Shown here: one piece after another, positions 1 through 11,638 of the stretch
Layout: every line of letters begins with the position of its first letter
Numbering within the stretch: position 1 is the stretch's first letter
Origin: Tulasnella sp. 424
Lineage: Eukaryota > Basidiomycota > Agaricomycetes > Cantharellales > Tulasnellaceae
Direction of reading: 5' to 3'
NCBI GenBank assembly: GCA_019633425.1
Contig: WSUB01000035.1
Coordinates: forward strand, 233,155-297,154
DNA: 64,000 nt
Program-made: the position numbers and the translations under genes
Notes under the pieces: model-generated
What the model saw: the letters and a program-made list of their open reading frames with translations, nothing else
Database searches by the model: none
Told to the model about the DNA's origin: nothing

Positions 1-427
1 ATCTCTAATTTCCTTCGGCTTTGTGGTCTCATTAGGAGAATGTAATCATTTGGCTCTTTGACCAAGTTTGACCATTCGATACCCATTTTCAGCCGCAATG
101 TGAGGGCAGCGTCCCCGTTCCACTTTCAGGGGTAGGCCGCAAACAAAGCCAACCAACAAGCTTTCAATTTCGACTACCAACGACAACACCATGACCCAAT
201 CCTATACACGTTCAACAACACATAACGAACGTCGTTTCATATAGCTTCAATGAAGTGTGGTTGTGCTGGTCAGCTTTCCCGCGTGGATTCAGGCGGTGTT
301 CAACGCCGAGGAAACCGCCGGTGTCGGCTACCCTGACTTCGAAGGCCGCGTGATGACTCTTGTCGTGTTCCCATCTGCTTATATTTAAAATCCCAGAACC
401 CCGTACACTACATGTGTTTCACCAAAA
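1..427. other. Upstream region of family copy 1
   Basis: I see no gene here. The stretch precedes the start codon of the secreted family gene at 428 and should hold its promoter and 5' leader. A TATA-like run (tatatttaaaa) lies about 50 bp before the start codon, at 379-389. Nothing else stands out. Confidence 0.4.
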
Positions 428-1537
428 ATGCGAATCCTTTTCGCAATCTGGATTCTTTCAGTAGCGTTGGCCGCAAAGTCGCAAAGTCAAGCCCCTCTCA
501 GAGCGACAGGGAGCATCGCACTGTTGCAAGGGCAGGATAAGGCAACACGCGAATGGAGCTCCCCGCCCCCCTCTTATGAGACGGGGCAGTGGATATTTCA
601 TAGCATTAGCGGCCATTTAAGACATTGGCCCAACATACTGTATCGTAATGGTGAGTGATTTCTGAAACGACGGATGCTATCACGTGCCAAAGCCGATCCA
701 TATATAGGTCACTCGATCGTTCCCGGGACGATCGCACCTGGAATCCTGCTGTATCATGGTCGTCCAGAGTCTTCGAACCCTCCTCTGGGACCCGAGTGGG
801 TTTCCTTCGATCCCGAGCACTCTTATCTGTTCGGCAGAAGCCTCTACACCTACGTCGTCAGGGACGAGCCACTAAAGGTATTATACTTTGATGGTAGCAG
901 GTGTGTGGTATTGTTATCATTCGTTTTGGTGGGCTATCTAACTTGAAACTGCCAGCGCCTCGAATATGAAAACCGGAACGATTGACACTCAAGAGATCCT
1001 GTTACACGGAGAGATCAGAGAAGGTGGCTGGATAGATGAATATAACCGAGTGAAAGAGCTATGCAAATGGGGTAAAGAGTTTGGCATCCAAGGATTTGTC
1101 CGGTTGGTTCAGGTCACTTGAATGGTCTGTCGGCTGCGGGCAAATAACAGGGTTTTCTCCCCCTTTATCTCACAGGATGGAATTCGACTAGTAAGTTCTC
1201 TCATAATCTCATGAGCTTTCATGACCTGACACCCTCCATGGGTCGTTAGCGAGGTTATGATTTGCGATTTCCAGCAAGGAATCCACCTGGTCTCCTCCCT
1301 CGACCTCCTTCCGGTTAGCAGAGAAAACTGGGACCCGCCAAAGAAACCAACAGCCGAAAGCGTCCTTTTAAGAGGATCGCGCTCAGGCGGCAATTGCTCC
1401 CGTTCTAAATGCGATGAGGAGTCTGGTGGGCCTTGGCAAGAGCCCCCCACCCCCCACGGGTGGAAAGGAACGCTTCGCCCTATGGTCTCGGTTGGTTTCG
1501 AGGCTATTCAGGCTGGTAACTGGCACAACAGTGCTCC

Positions 1538-1793
1538 TGGGGTCAACGGGGTTACGCTGGACTACGCAGGGATGGTTTCGTTCTTCGATCCGAAATACAC
1601 CAGTCTCGTCCGTGCAGGGNNNNNNNNNNNNNNNNNNNNNNNNNNNNNNNNNNNNNNNNNNNNNNNNNNNNNNNNNNNNNNNNNNNNNNNNNNNNNNNNN
1701 NNNNNNNNNNNNNNTGGGGTCAACGGGGTTACGCTGGACTACGCAGGGATGGTTTCGTTCTTCGATCCGAAATACACCAGTCTCGTCCGTGCA
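1538..1793. other. Scaffold gap with duplicated flanks (assembly artefact)
   Basis: Ninety-five N occupy 1620-1714. The 79 bases just before the gap (1538-1616) are repeated exactly just after it (1715-1793). This is what an unmerged contig overlap looks like. The other family copies have this coding segment once, so the true locus very probably has neither the gap nor the duplication. Confidence 0.85.
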
Positions 1794-2470
1794 CGGGAGG
1801 GTGTTGACAGGAAACGATGGAGGGTTGGCAATATCACAAAGGAGGAGGCGGGGCTATTTACAAGCGAGCTACAGGATGTGTTGGCAAAGAAGGAGAAAGG
1901 CAGCCGAGTCAGGTGGGACGCTATCGTACGGAGCGTAGTAGAACGGCATGCAGAACGTCTCGAATTCCTTTCCGACTGGCTTGGGGACGACAGCAAGAAC
2001 GGGACCTACATCATCAAACACGCAAGACGTGCAGTACTCACCATGCTCTCCCCGTATCTCACCGTGACTTCAATCCCTTCGGATCACAAGACAAACACAA
2101 TTTGGCTCAATCCAACAATCCACTCTTGTTCGACAGCCTTCACCGCGCACTTACCAGTCAACCAATTTACACCTCAAGAACACCGGTTAAAGGACGCCGT
2201 CGAGATAGTCACGCGAGAGATCGGTCGAACGATCGGTCTAATATGGATCGATGCGTTTGACTCGGAAGACGTGCAAGATGAGCAGGAGCAGAGACGCCTC
2301 CTGACCAAGTGGAAAGGACACGTGGACGGACTTATGGACTGGTTAGGATGGACGGAATGGGTGAAATGCAAGCCTGCTTGCAACCGATATGTAAGTTTTG
2401 ACTTCCATTCACGCACTTTCCTGTTTTGTATTGAGCTTTTCTTTCCTTTATAGGAAATGTGCTCTTTACC

Positions 2471-3100
2471 TAGTGTTGCCGCCGGTTCGGTTCGGTTCGG
2501 TTCGGTTCCGGAACTGGTTCTACTTACCGAGAAAGTCGGTTTGCGGTCCCGGTTCCAAACCGAACCAGAACCGAACCACCATAAACCAGTTTAGGAACTG
2601 GTTCAACGGTCTTACCGGACTTAACACAGACGTCCTGACCATAAGTTGAGAAATCGTGCAGAATGTCCTCTAGGCGTCTAAGATGGGATAGTAGCATTTA
2701 TCTGAATACATTCTACATTTAGATATGTGTCAATCTGGAGAATGTAAGGGAAGGTGGTTTTGGCTGCAATGATGTCATTGCTTGGGTCAACCTTCTAAAC
2801 CGGCACTGGGTCATTATTTACGGGGTACTATTGTACAACTCATCCAGTATGTAGAGGTGTGATCAAATAAACCCCTAAAACTGCCACGAGAACGAAGAAG
2901 AGTATGATATCTTACCATATAAGGCTTTGCAGTCCAGGCACCAGAGGAACTGGTTTGGTTCTGGTTCGGTTCGGTTCTTGAACCAGTTCGACTTCCGAGC
3001 AAAGTCGGTTTGCGGTTCTGGTTTCGAACCAAACCGAACCAGAACCAAACCGAGTGAAACCGGTTCTAAACCAGTTTTTGCCGAACCGGCGGCAACACTA
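2471..3100. mobile_element. Non-autonomous hAT-type MITE, 630 bp
   Basis: The element begins TAGTGTTGCCGCCGGTTCGG and ends with the exact reverse complement (3081-3100), a perfect 20-bp terminal inverted repeat. It is flanked by the 8-bp direct repeat TCTTTACC (2463-2470 and 3101-3108). An 8-bp target duplication and short TIRs with a GTTG core are typical of the hAT superfamily. Both ends also carry related sub-terminal segments in the same orientation, rich in GGTTCGGTTC and AACCGAACCAGAACC (about 2490-2610 and 2960-3080). There is no transposase, so mobility would need a partner. Removing the element and one TSD restores an exon matching copies 3 and 4, which fixes the insertion as a secondary event. 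Confidence 0.93.
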
Positions 3101-3235
3101 TCTTTACCTCAGTGGCCGTTCGACATGGGTTGGATGGACCCTGAACCAGACATCAGTTATACTCCAAAATGCATGTCGCGAATCGAACAGGATCTCGGAC
3201 GCCCCAAGTCACAAGTGGACGTAGGCGAAGAGTGA

Positions 3236-4086
3236 TCGTTTAGTGTAGTAACGGCATGCGCTAGTTCGGGCATCCACGGTTAATTTTATTTTATTTCCCA
3301 ACCAAGCACGCGTTAAATTCCCTGCCAAGCTGGCGATATAAGGTTGAATGAATCAGCTGAGAAATACGACCCTTAGCTCCATTCGCATTGTCCTGGAGCT
3401 CGCACATGCCGGCATTTAATCTCTGATATTTTTCTCAACTTGTGAAATGGGCGGAGGTATGACTCAAGCAACACACACAGCGTTTTACCCAAACACGAAT
3501 TTTTGCAAAATAATAAGGTACACAACAAATGAACAAAGAAAATGGTACAGTACACGAAAAACAAAAATTGTATATGAGAGAGAGAGAGCGGAAGCACGAC
3601 AAAAGCACAGTGAAGGGAGCACAGAAAACGCGAAAACCAAAACGAGACCATTAAAACGAACGAAGAAAGAGGCAAAAGCGAAATGAAGGGAACAGTGATG
3701 TACGTCGTCTGAAAACTCTACTGAAAGAAGGCTTGGTATTTGAAGAAAACGAAAGGAAATGGGTATCGATTGGAAGTTGGCGTGATCGAGTCGTCGGGGT
3801 GCAAAGGTCGTGATAAAAAAATGATGGGGCATAATAGGTCATAATTGTTCGTTGGCGCAGCCTTCGAAGCGAGGTAGTAGCATATTGTTTCCGAATCCGA
3901 AGGCCATAAGTCCATAGTCGTCAAAGAAGGGAGTCGTCGAGAAGGAGAGGTGTGTGTGCTGGAGGGGAGATATACAGAGAAATGGAGGGGATAAATGAAA
4001 AGGGAGGGGGAGTGAGGGCGGAGTGAAAGGACTCGAGATTGATATTTTTTGGCTAAAGGCGTGAACGGTGCATTAGACCTCATCGC
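3236..4086. other. Intergenic, convergent 3' regions
   Basis: This is the space between the end of family copy 1 (plus) and the end of the next gene (minus). It is purine-rich on the plus strand (3530-3700, 3900-4030). Open frames here have skewed composition and no recognisable protein signature. I take it as 3' untranslated sequence of the minus-strand gene plus spacer. Confidence 0.4.
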
Positions 4087-6442
4087 TCAGACGACGTAAA
4101 TGCCGTCCGAAGCAAGCGGCCAATACGCCGACGCGCCCTTCGTGTCAAGCCCGAGTCCCTTGACTTCACCTCCACGAAACGACTGCTGTTGCTGCTGCTG
4201 CTGCTGATCCTTGTTCTCTGCCTGGTTGGAGCCTTCCAAACTCGGGGCGTACATGGGCGGGGGGCTCACGCGCTGCGCCTCCTCATCCTCATCGCAATCA
4301 ACGTCCTCGGGGAACCCGCGCCTTCCACCAGCACCAGCGTACACGTCCTCTGGGAATTCGGTGTACTTGGGCGAAGGTAAGCCGGGCAAAGAACGGATGG
4401 CGATCAGGTCCGACGAAGAGGCGTCTTGTTCGGCGTTGTGCAGGACTGCGGACGTCGGTGGGGAGGTTGGCGAGACGACGACGACGAGTGGGACGTTGTT
4501 AGATTGGGGAGGGGAGGACTGGGGAGTAAGAATCGCCGTACGCCTCTGACGCGAGGGAGTGTTGGAGAGGACGTCCTCTGCTTCGGCTGCTTTGGGCTTC
4601 GACGTGGGATATGAAGTTGAGGCATCTATGTGATTAGAGGACGCGAAAGGGGAAAAGAAGAGGGGAGAAAATGGTCAATAATTTGTATGATAGGCGGGAG
4701 AAAAACGAAGAGAAGATATGAGGGGGAGATGATAGCGCACCTTGACGCGCATCAACCGCCTCTTCGAGCGATGCAGGTGGAGGGGTAGGCAGTGATTGGG
4801 TGCGCCTGGCGACAGCGGAGACGTCGGCAGCACCGGAATCGACGTTGTTGTTGCCTCCGTAGCCTCCGTTGAGAGCATCGGTAGGGAATGGGACTGTGTT
4901 CACACCGGGAGTACGATTACGATTAGACGAGAAGGGAGCTTGGGGGTTCACTGGAAACTTACGAACGACGGTGATTTCCTCTTCCTTCGCCTCAACTGGG
5001 GCGGCGACGGGAGCGGGAGCGACTTCCATGTTCCTCAAGGGGCTGGGAACGACGGGCTTGTTCCAGTCGGCGGGGAGGTTGCCGACGCGGATGCGGGAAG
5101 TGCTTGCGTTGAGGGAAGAAGACTCGGAGAGCGAGTACCTGCGGCGGAGAGAGCGGTCTTTGACGAGTTCGAGCATCTCGCGCTCGTCGTTGGCGGTCCT
5201 CTTGTCCTTCTGGGTCAAGCCGATGAGTAAGGAAGAGAGCTGGCGGATCTGGCGAGCTTGAGGAGTGGGAGTGGGCACGCTGCGGCGACGAGTGGTGGGG
5301 ACGGTCTTGGGGGAACGCTTGCCATCGCTGGACGAAGGGAGGGAAGTGTCGCTTCCGTTCTTGGGAGTCAGGAGGAGAGACTCCTCGGAAGAGGAAGAGA
5401 ACGAATCGTCGGAGGAAGTGGATGCAGCGGCTGCGGCGGCAGCTTTAGCTTTTTCCTGCTCGGTCAAAGCGTTCCTGAGCATGCTCCTAGCCATAAAGGC
5501 AACGTATCCACCGGCAGCTTGGAATCCGCTGGTACCGGGCATGGGACCGGACTCGACACCTCCGAGCTCCTCATCATCGTCCATGTCGTCGAGGACACCC
5601 CTCTCCTTGAGCTCGTCACCGAGGATGCCGGACTTGCGCATGGCGGTGGTCAAGCGGCTGGCGACGTAGTGGCGGAAGACGTCGACGAGCTTGGCACGGG
5701 CTTGGCGGCGGAGGAAACGCGATTGGGGGACGGCGTTGGGAGGGAAGTTCTCGCGCTTGTTTTGAGGGTGCATGATGTGCTGAGCGTGGTAGAGCTCGAC
5801 GTAGCCTGCTGATGCGTTGCCCTTGGATGGACGACGGCGGGGGAGGTGAGCGAGGTGGGCTGGGATGTTGACGTTGGACGCAGAGGTGGATGGTTCGGGT
5901 GTGGCTGGTGGGGTGATGAAGGATGCGACGAGGGACGAGAAGATGCCCGACGCGGTGCGGCGCCTGTCACGTGCGGATTGCTGGAGAGCTGGTGCTGCTG
6001 CTGCTGCTGCGGTGGAAGGGATGTCTGGGGTGGAGGAGGATGCGGGGGACGACTTGGCAGCGGTGGCTTGCTGTTGAGCAGCCTTCTTTTCCTTCTCAGC
6101 TTCCTCTCCGCTCATCTTGACGCAGTCCAAGACGTCCTCGAGAGACTTTTGCAAACCTTCGATGGATTGGATGGGCCATTCCTCGGAGCGCTTGTCCAAC
6201 CAGGCGACGACGACCACGAGGCGGGCGAGGTCGAAGGTGACTGATTCGAGGAGGAGATGGAAGCCGACGGCCTTGTCGAGAGCGAGGGTGTTGCGTGGCG
6301 TGGGGATGCCGGCGTCTGAGCATTGAGAGAGGTGCTGGGAGTAGTAGGATGGCAAGGGGAGGGAGGAAGGCAGGTTGTGCCAGTTGAGGGAGAAGATGAC
6401 GGTGGGGGAGGTTGGGTGGGCTGGGATGATTCGGAGATTCAT
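4087..6442 (-). CDS. Hypothetical Ser/Ala-rich protein, 746 aa
   Basis: There are two exons, 6442-4741 and 4625-4087, joined across a 115-nt intron with donor GTGCGC and acceptor ACATAG. The joined frame is 747 codons including stop. I chose the ATG at 6442 (MNLRIIPAHPTSPTVIFSLN) because the longer frame upstream starts only with TTG. The N-terminal 120 residues look folded (hydrophobic and aromatic, with FDLARLVVVVAWLDKRSEEW). A second conserved-looking stretch near residues 230-290 includes SRFLRRQARAKLVDVFRHYV. The rest is low complexity: runs of Ala and Ser, a Ser/Glu cluster, and an eight-residue poly-Gln tract near the C terminus. I do not recognise the family. It is transcribed away from ATP3. 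A regulatory or scaffold role would be a guess. Confidence 0.75.
4180..4206 (-). repeat. CAG/CTG trinucleotide repeat encoding poly-Gln
   Basis: A run of CTG triplets on the plus strand encodes eight consecutive Gln in the C-terminal exon of the minus-strand hypothetical protein. It is a likely length-variable site. Confidence 0.8.
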
Positions 6443-8361
6443 GATTGATAATTGTCGTAGTTGTGTGTGAGTCAAAGGGTGAAGATCGTTAACGGTGTTT
6501 GGGGTATTGGTGTTTCGTAAACTGATCGTTATAAGAGAGGTATATGAGACGACGAATCCGGCGTCGAAAGAGAAGTGTGAAAGTCGCTTGGACTGGAAGG
6601 GGGATAAGGGGAGGGAGGGAGAGGGCAGAGGTTTGTGAGTACTTAAATAGTGAGGTGAGACTGGTGGATGAGGTGTGTCGAAGGTGCGAGGAGTGTGTCA
6701 GCCACTTGGACAGACAGTATCTCGGGAGATGAGCTGCCTCAAGGTCAGCGCGTTGAAGGGAGGAAGCTGCAAGGCAAGTGGAACACGTGCCTCATGGAAT
6801 TTCCAGGGGCTTCCCCTCGCTCTTCACAACCTAACCCATCTCTCGGTTCCAAGCCTGATCGAGACCCCTCTGCACCAGAAAGTCTACTATAAGCTTTACA
6901 ACGCTGTGGCGCCTTTTTCTTCCATGGTATCACAACATAATCGGGGGAAGTGAGTGAGGTATTTGTTCAAGTGATGCAGCGCGGATGGCTGTTGGAACGC
7001 AGCTGGGAGACAATGACCCGGATAATCGGAGACGGGGGGGCGGGCAAGGGTCCTGTCTTGTTCAGGGCGGGGAATCGGGCCCCATGGCAGTGCAGCCCTA
7101 GCGGCCTTCGGGACGGTTTCAAAGACGTACAACCACTCTAGGGAGTGCGTCAACGTACACCGTAGAATTCCAACCCACCTCCACACCGCCCCAAATCAGG
7201 AAATCATTCCCATTCTGAGTCGAACCTCATTTCACTTTATTTTCAATTCCGCCCAACATGCATTGTGCATATGCGACAAGCGGTAGATCCATTGTTCGGA
7301 TGCGGATAACCGAATGCCGACCAAGCGAGAGTGGATCCATAGTAGTGGCGTCGTGTGAGTGGGCGGAGGTGAAGTGTATCATGCAATAGGTTCGGCCTGG
7401 GGCACCGGATCTGAACAAGTGCATGGGATAAGCTTGTTCCCCAGTCACCACCCAGTTCCAGAGCACACGATAACGCAAAGCCTCTCTCCGTTCGTTCGAA
7501 TATCCCCGTATGACCTCTCCTCCCATCGATAAAAATAATGTAGACTTTTGGCTTCGGCCTTCTGTAGACTACTCTCTCAAGTCGGATAAGGTCATCCAAA
7601 GACTCGATTGGGGTATGGATGCGGGGTCTAGTCTCCCTGCTACCTCAATTGCGTTGACTCGCGAACCGTCCCTTTGGTTTATTGACCATACGGTTCTGAT
7701 ACACTAGAAAAAAGTGGATGTTCTTCGGCTTTCCTGTTTTAGCGTTGTGCTTCACTTGCCGCATATGTTCTAGAGCAGGTTTCGTTCTGGGGTGGGTGAG
7801 GGAGAGATCGTCGCGGGTCATTATTCGATTCTCGACTGGTGCGCTTCGGTCCGAGGGTCACGATAACCGCCGCCGGCATTCAAAGGGCGGGTGACGCCAG
7901 CAGCAGACATTTCACTATCTAGACTGCGAATTCATAATGATAAGACCTAGTGCAAGGCGCGCTGTACTAACCCTCGATAGCACTCAATAACCTACTTACT
8001 ACCCTCCTTCTCTGACGTCGACACCAGACACCTTTGCAAAGGATAAGACACAAAAAGCGCCTCGGCTACCTTTCGGCGCTGGCGAATGCAGTGCTCACAG
8101 AAACACATTCAAAGCACCAGGACGCATCAATAAACGACGAATCAGGCAAACGGAAGCGAGTCCTCGAGGCTGGCGTTCTCGCGCATCTCAGTTTGGGCGG
8201 GAAATGTCGGAAACTCGTCGTCTACGCTAACCGTGAGAAACCCGACGCGAATATTGCAATCCCATCCAAAGCTCTCTCCCACCCGTAGTATCCCAAAAGC
8301 TCTCCCTCTCTCTCCCTTTCCTTGTCGCCCCCCCACCCTTTCCACCTGCACCTTTACAAAA
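6443..8361. other. Divergent intergenic region upstream of ATP3
   Basis: These 1.9 kb separate two genes transcribed away from each other. Open frames here (for example 7243-7599 minus) have no family signature and lack supporting splice structure, so I do not call them. The 120 bases before the ATP3 start codon are C/T-rich, which is common in fungal promoters and leaders. Confidence 0.4.
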
Positions 8362-11300
8362 ATGATGCTGAGCCGAGCAGCAGTCCGCCCCGCGATCAAC
8401 GCCGTCGCTCGCCAACAGGTCGTCCAGCAGCGAAATATGGCTACGTTGCGTGAGATCGAACTCCGGTTGAAGTCTGTCCGGAATATCGAGAAGATCACCA
8501 AGGTCAGCCCTACCTTTGGGACCATATGGGAAATGCATGGTCGTCTAACCAGAAGCTTGTGATTTCTGCTTTTTGGAATATTCGAAAATTTGGACGGACG
8601 GGGCTCTATGACGTGAAAAATATGAACGACCGACTGTTTCCGAACGCGCTGCTGTTTTTCCCAAATCCGGAACGCGAACTCGTAAACCCGGGAACATGGC
8701 GTAACATTTCATCGGACAGTCGATGAAAATGATTGCAGCCACCAAGCTCACCAAAGCCCAACGAGCTGTCAACAGCGCCAAGGCCTACGGTGCTGCCAAC
8801 GCTGGTACGTTTCACAGCTACCCCCCCCTCCCCCACTCTAGCCCTTGAACTTAATCTGACCTCTTCATCTCTTATCTCTGTTCATGGCTTTTAGAGGTCT
8901 TCAAGAACTCCGAAGCCGCTCTCCCGGAAGACGGCAAGAAACTCTACGTCGTCATCTCATCCGACAAGGGCCTCTGCGGTGGTATTCACTCGTCGGTATC
9001 CAAGGCTACTCGCGCTGCTGTCAAGGAGGATCAGGCCAAGAACGCCGATGCTGGTACGGGACTATCGTATTCTTTAATATCATCAACCGAGCTCTCAACT
9101 GGCACTTTTCCTTTTCTAGATATCACCGTCATGGTCGTCGGTGACAAATCCAAAGCCCAACTCTCCCGCGCTTTACCCGAAAAGCTGGCCTTAACCTTCA
9201 ACGGCGTTGGAAAGGACGTCCCCACTTTCGGCGACGCTTGCGCTATCGCGGATTTGATCTTGACCAGTGGAGTTGAATTCGATTCGGTGAGTTCCTCATC
9301 ATCTCGGGGTTTTCTATCAATCATTCTTTTTCGGTGCTCTATCTTTCATTATTATTTTTTTCGCTTTCCTCTTGAACCTTCCTCTGGTTCCGGCCCTTGT
9401 TCCATCTATTGTTTCCCAAACTTGCTCGCGAGGCGCCGATCGAGTCCCCTTTGGGCCCAAGGCCCGTTTGGAGGTCTGGATCCTGAGCTCTCGTATTTCT
9501 TCTTGAGGGAATACTCTTGCCCAGACCCTTTCGAGATTCGAGGGGCGGAGTATAGCCTTTCTCGTTTTTCTAAATTTCATAACGCCCTAGAACGGGGAGA
9601 ATTGGGGAGGGACACCCATTCGATGGTGGGCCGTGGATGGGGGACAGCCATGGAGCTTGTGCTCATCAGCGTTTTGGGGACGTCCGGTCTGCGGAGTATC
9701 CCCCTCAAAAAACTCTCTGCTGCTCGTGGTGGCTACCGTCGGCTTAAGGCCCTCGATAATCAAGGTACCGAGCGTCCTATGGGGTGGAGTGGAGCCCTCA
9801 AAACAAACTCGGGGACAGATTTCTCCAACGTTGGCAGAGATCTTCCGAAGGTTCCACTAGCATGTTCCCTCACACCTTTTCGGACCATCGATCAAGCCAC
9901 TCGGGCTTTTTTTCTATCTTTCCGGCCACTTCGTATCTCTCACATGGCAGCAGAACCAAGTTCTGCGGAGTTCGGAGGAAGGGCAGGGATCGCTTTCGGC
10001 TTTCCCTTGAGTAGTTACCTTTCGGGGATCATGTCTTTGGGGAGGAGCCGATGGGAGAGAGGAAGTTGGTTTGCGGCACGGAGAACACGCTGGAAGCGTG
10101 ATGTTGTGCGCGGATTCTGCCCATGTCCGCGCGCAGACACACGGACATAGAAGTCCGGGACGTGTCGCCAATGCATTCCTGGAAGACGTTTACTTACGTG
10201 GCCCGCGGAGAGAGAGGAAGGCTGGGGACGAGTTTGTTGTCCCATGGGTGGAGGGGCGACGGTGAGGATGAGGTGGGATTGAGTTCCATCTCCGTAAGGC
10301 GATGATGACATCTCCAACCAGCCACCCCGTCCCCCCTTCCTATCCATCTTGCTACGCGTTGGAAGATTCTTCTCCCATTGACCGCTTCATTCCCTCAATT
10401 CCCTCAATCGCCACTCTCGTTCCTGGCCAAACTTTACTGAAATTGACCCGATTGCCTCGCTAGGTCCATCTTGTGTACAACAAAGTCGTTTCGGCGTTGG
10501 CCTTCGAATCTGCCATTCAAAGCGTGTTCGGAGAGGAGGCTTTGAAGAACGCACGTGAGTAACACGTTTTTTTTCTGACCGACCCCCCTCCTCCCCTCCC
10601 CTCCCGGCCACCGCCCGCCACCCGTTCCCCCGTATGACGTTTTTCTTCTTCTTGGATTGATGATGGAAAAGCGGGCATTCGGGGAAGTGGCGCTTTATTG
10701 GGCAACGGCGGCCTGAGTGGTTTTCGTCGTGCTTTCATCCCGTCGCAGGCCGAGGCGTGCTAGCCACGAGGAAGCTCTCTTACAATACGGCTGTCATTTC
10801 CGAGGCCGCAGCGTCGTCACGAGCGCGGGTGATGCCGCAATAGGACTCTCGGCTCGATCGGTTCTTCTTTCGCGTCCCTTTGGCGAGAGAATATTGCAAA
10901 AGCTCTAATTGCTGACTTGGTCACACACACTCTTTTTTTTTCCTTCCGCTCTCGCTTAATTTGGGCACATGTTCATTTAGCCAACTTCAAGACTTACGAG
11001 ATGGAGGATGATGCCACCAAGGACCTTGCCGAGTTCGCTTTGGCAAACGCTGTCTATGCTGTGTTGGTGGAGGGTCACGCTGCTGAGATCAACTCGAGGT
11101 AATGGAAGATCCGACTCCCAAATGACTAACCAAGGTATCCTGACCCCTCGCTTTACTTCCCTTGATTCCTTTCTGAACCAGGCGAAACGCTATGGACAAT
11201 GCCTCCAAGGTTAGTACGATGGAGACCCGTCGTTGCCCAACGATGACTGATCGAATGCACTTTTCCGTGGCTATAATACGTACAGAACGCTGGAGACATG

Positions 11301-11638
11301 ATCGGTGCTCTTACCATGAAGTACAATCGCGGTCGTCAAGCTGCTATTACGAACGAGTTGGTCGACATTATCACCGGTGCTTCGGGTATGTACCAAGTTC
11401 TTTTCTTCTCTTTCTCATTCGTTTCATATGATCCGTCCTGGGTCTCCGTGCGAGTATTCCCGCACACCTCGCTGGGCTAATCGGCCGCACTTTGTTTCGG
11501 TCGATGGCATAGTCTGGATAGTGCTGGACCTGCAGTGCTCGCTCGGTCTCATCTCGATTACTTCTCCGTGCTTCATGTATGGAATGCTGACCTTCGGATT
11601 TGCCTCTACTTTCCTTGCTTTTCAAAACAGCTCTATGA
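8362..11638 (+). CDS. ATP3: ATP synthase F1 gamma subunit, mitochondrial
   Basis: This is the central rotor stalk of the mitochondrial F1Fo ATP synthase, which couples proton flow to rotation inside the alpha3-beta3 head. Nine exons give an in-frame 298-residue protein: 8362-8502, 8720-8804, 8895-9053, 9120-9286, 10464-10554, 10981-11098, 11182-11209, 11286-11385 and 11631-11638. The N terminus ([19 protein letters not shown]) is a basic mitochondrial presequence. The mature part has the family signatures [44 protein letters not shown] and, near the C terminus, [14 protein letters not shown] and [15 protein letters not shown]. Length is normal for the family. The first intron donor is GTCAGC. 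Intron 4 (9287-10463) is 1,177 nt, very long for this genome, and intron 5 is 426 nt. The last coding exon is only 8 nt (Ala-Leu-stop); I placed it because it restores the family's usual terminus. Confidence 0.95.
9287..10463 (+). other. Unusually long intron 4 of ATP3
   Basis: The intron starts GTGAGT and ends CGCTAG. At 1,177 nt it is about twenty times the usual intron size here. A 339-codon frame runs through exon 4 into it, but its intronic part has no recognisable protein features. I see no terminal repeats, TE coding sequence or clear RNA gene inside. Confidence 0.6.

Larger units (their letters stand above)
428..3235 (+). pseudogene. Secreted LYHGR-family protein, copy 1, last exon split by a MITE
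   Basis: This is an uncharacterised fungal secreted protein, one of four long copies in the window. Exons deduced by comparison with copies 3 and 4 are 428-650, 708-900, 956-1102, a 15-nt micro-exon 1176-1190, 1250-2390, and a last exon 2454-2470 continued at 3109-3235. A hydrophobic signal peptide (MRILFAIWILSVALAA) opens the protein. The first module reads IVPGTIAPGILLYHGR, then PEWVSFDPEHSYLFG, then LKVLYFDGSR and IDTQEILLHGEIREGGW. The second module contains FFDPKYTSLVRA, FTPQEHRL and KCKPAC, and the normal C terminus contains CSLPQWPFDMG and CMSRIEQD. A 630-bp element at 2471-3100 splits that last exon, so reading through gives an aberrant tail ending at a stop near 2595. A 95-N gap lies in exon 5. 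I know of no assigned function. The gene was intact before the insertion and is probably impaired now. Confidence 0.8.

Noticed and set aside
1538..1793. Genuine tandem repeat in copy 1 exon 5
   Set aside because: The duplication is exact and sits on both sides of an N gap; none of the paralogues has it.
5258..5812. Long plus-strand frames opposite the hypothetical gene at 4087-6442
   Set aside because: They are antisense shadows; composition mirrors the Ser/Ala-rich coding strand.
7243..7599. Minus-strand frames upstream of ATP3
   Set aside because: No homology I recognise, no splice structure, overlapping frames on both strands of equal length.
9131..10150. A 339-codon plus-strand frame overlapping ATP3
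   Set aside because: Its start is ATP3 exon 4 read through the donor into intron 4. The intronic part has no protein features and a clean GTGAGT...CTAG intron restores the ATP synthase gamma sequence.
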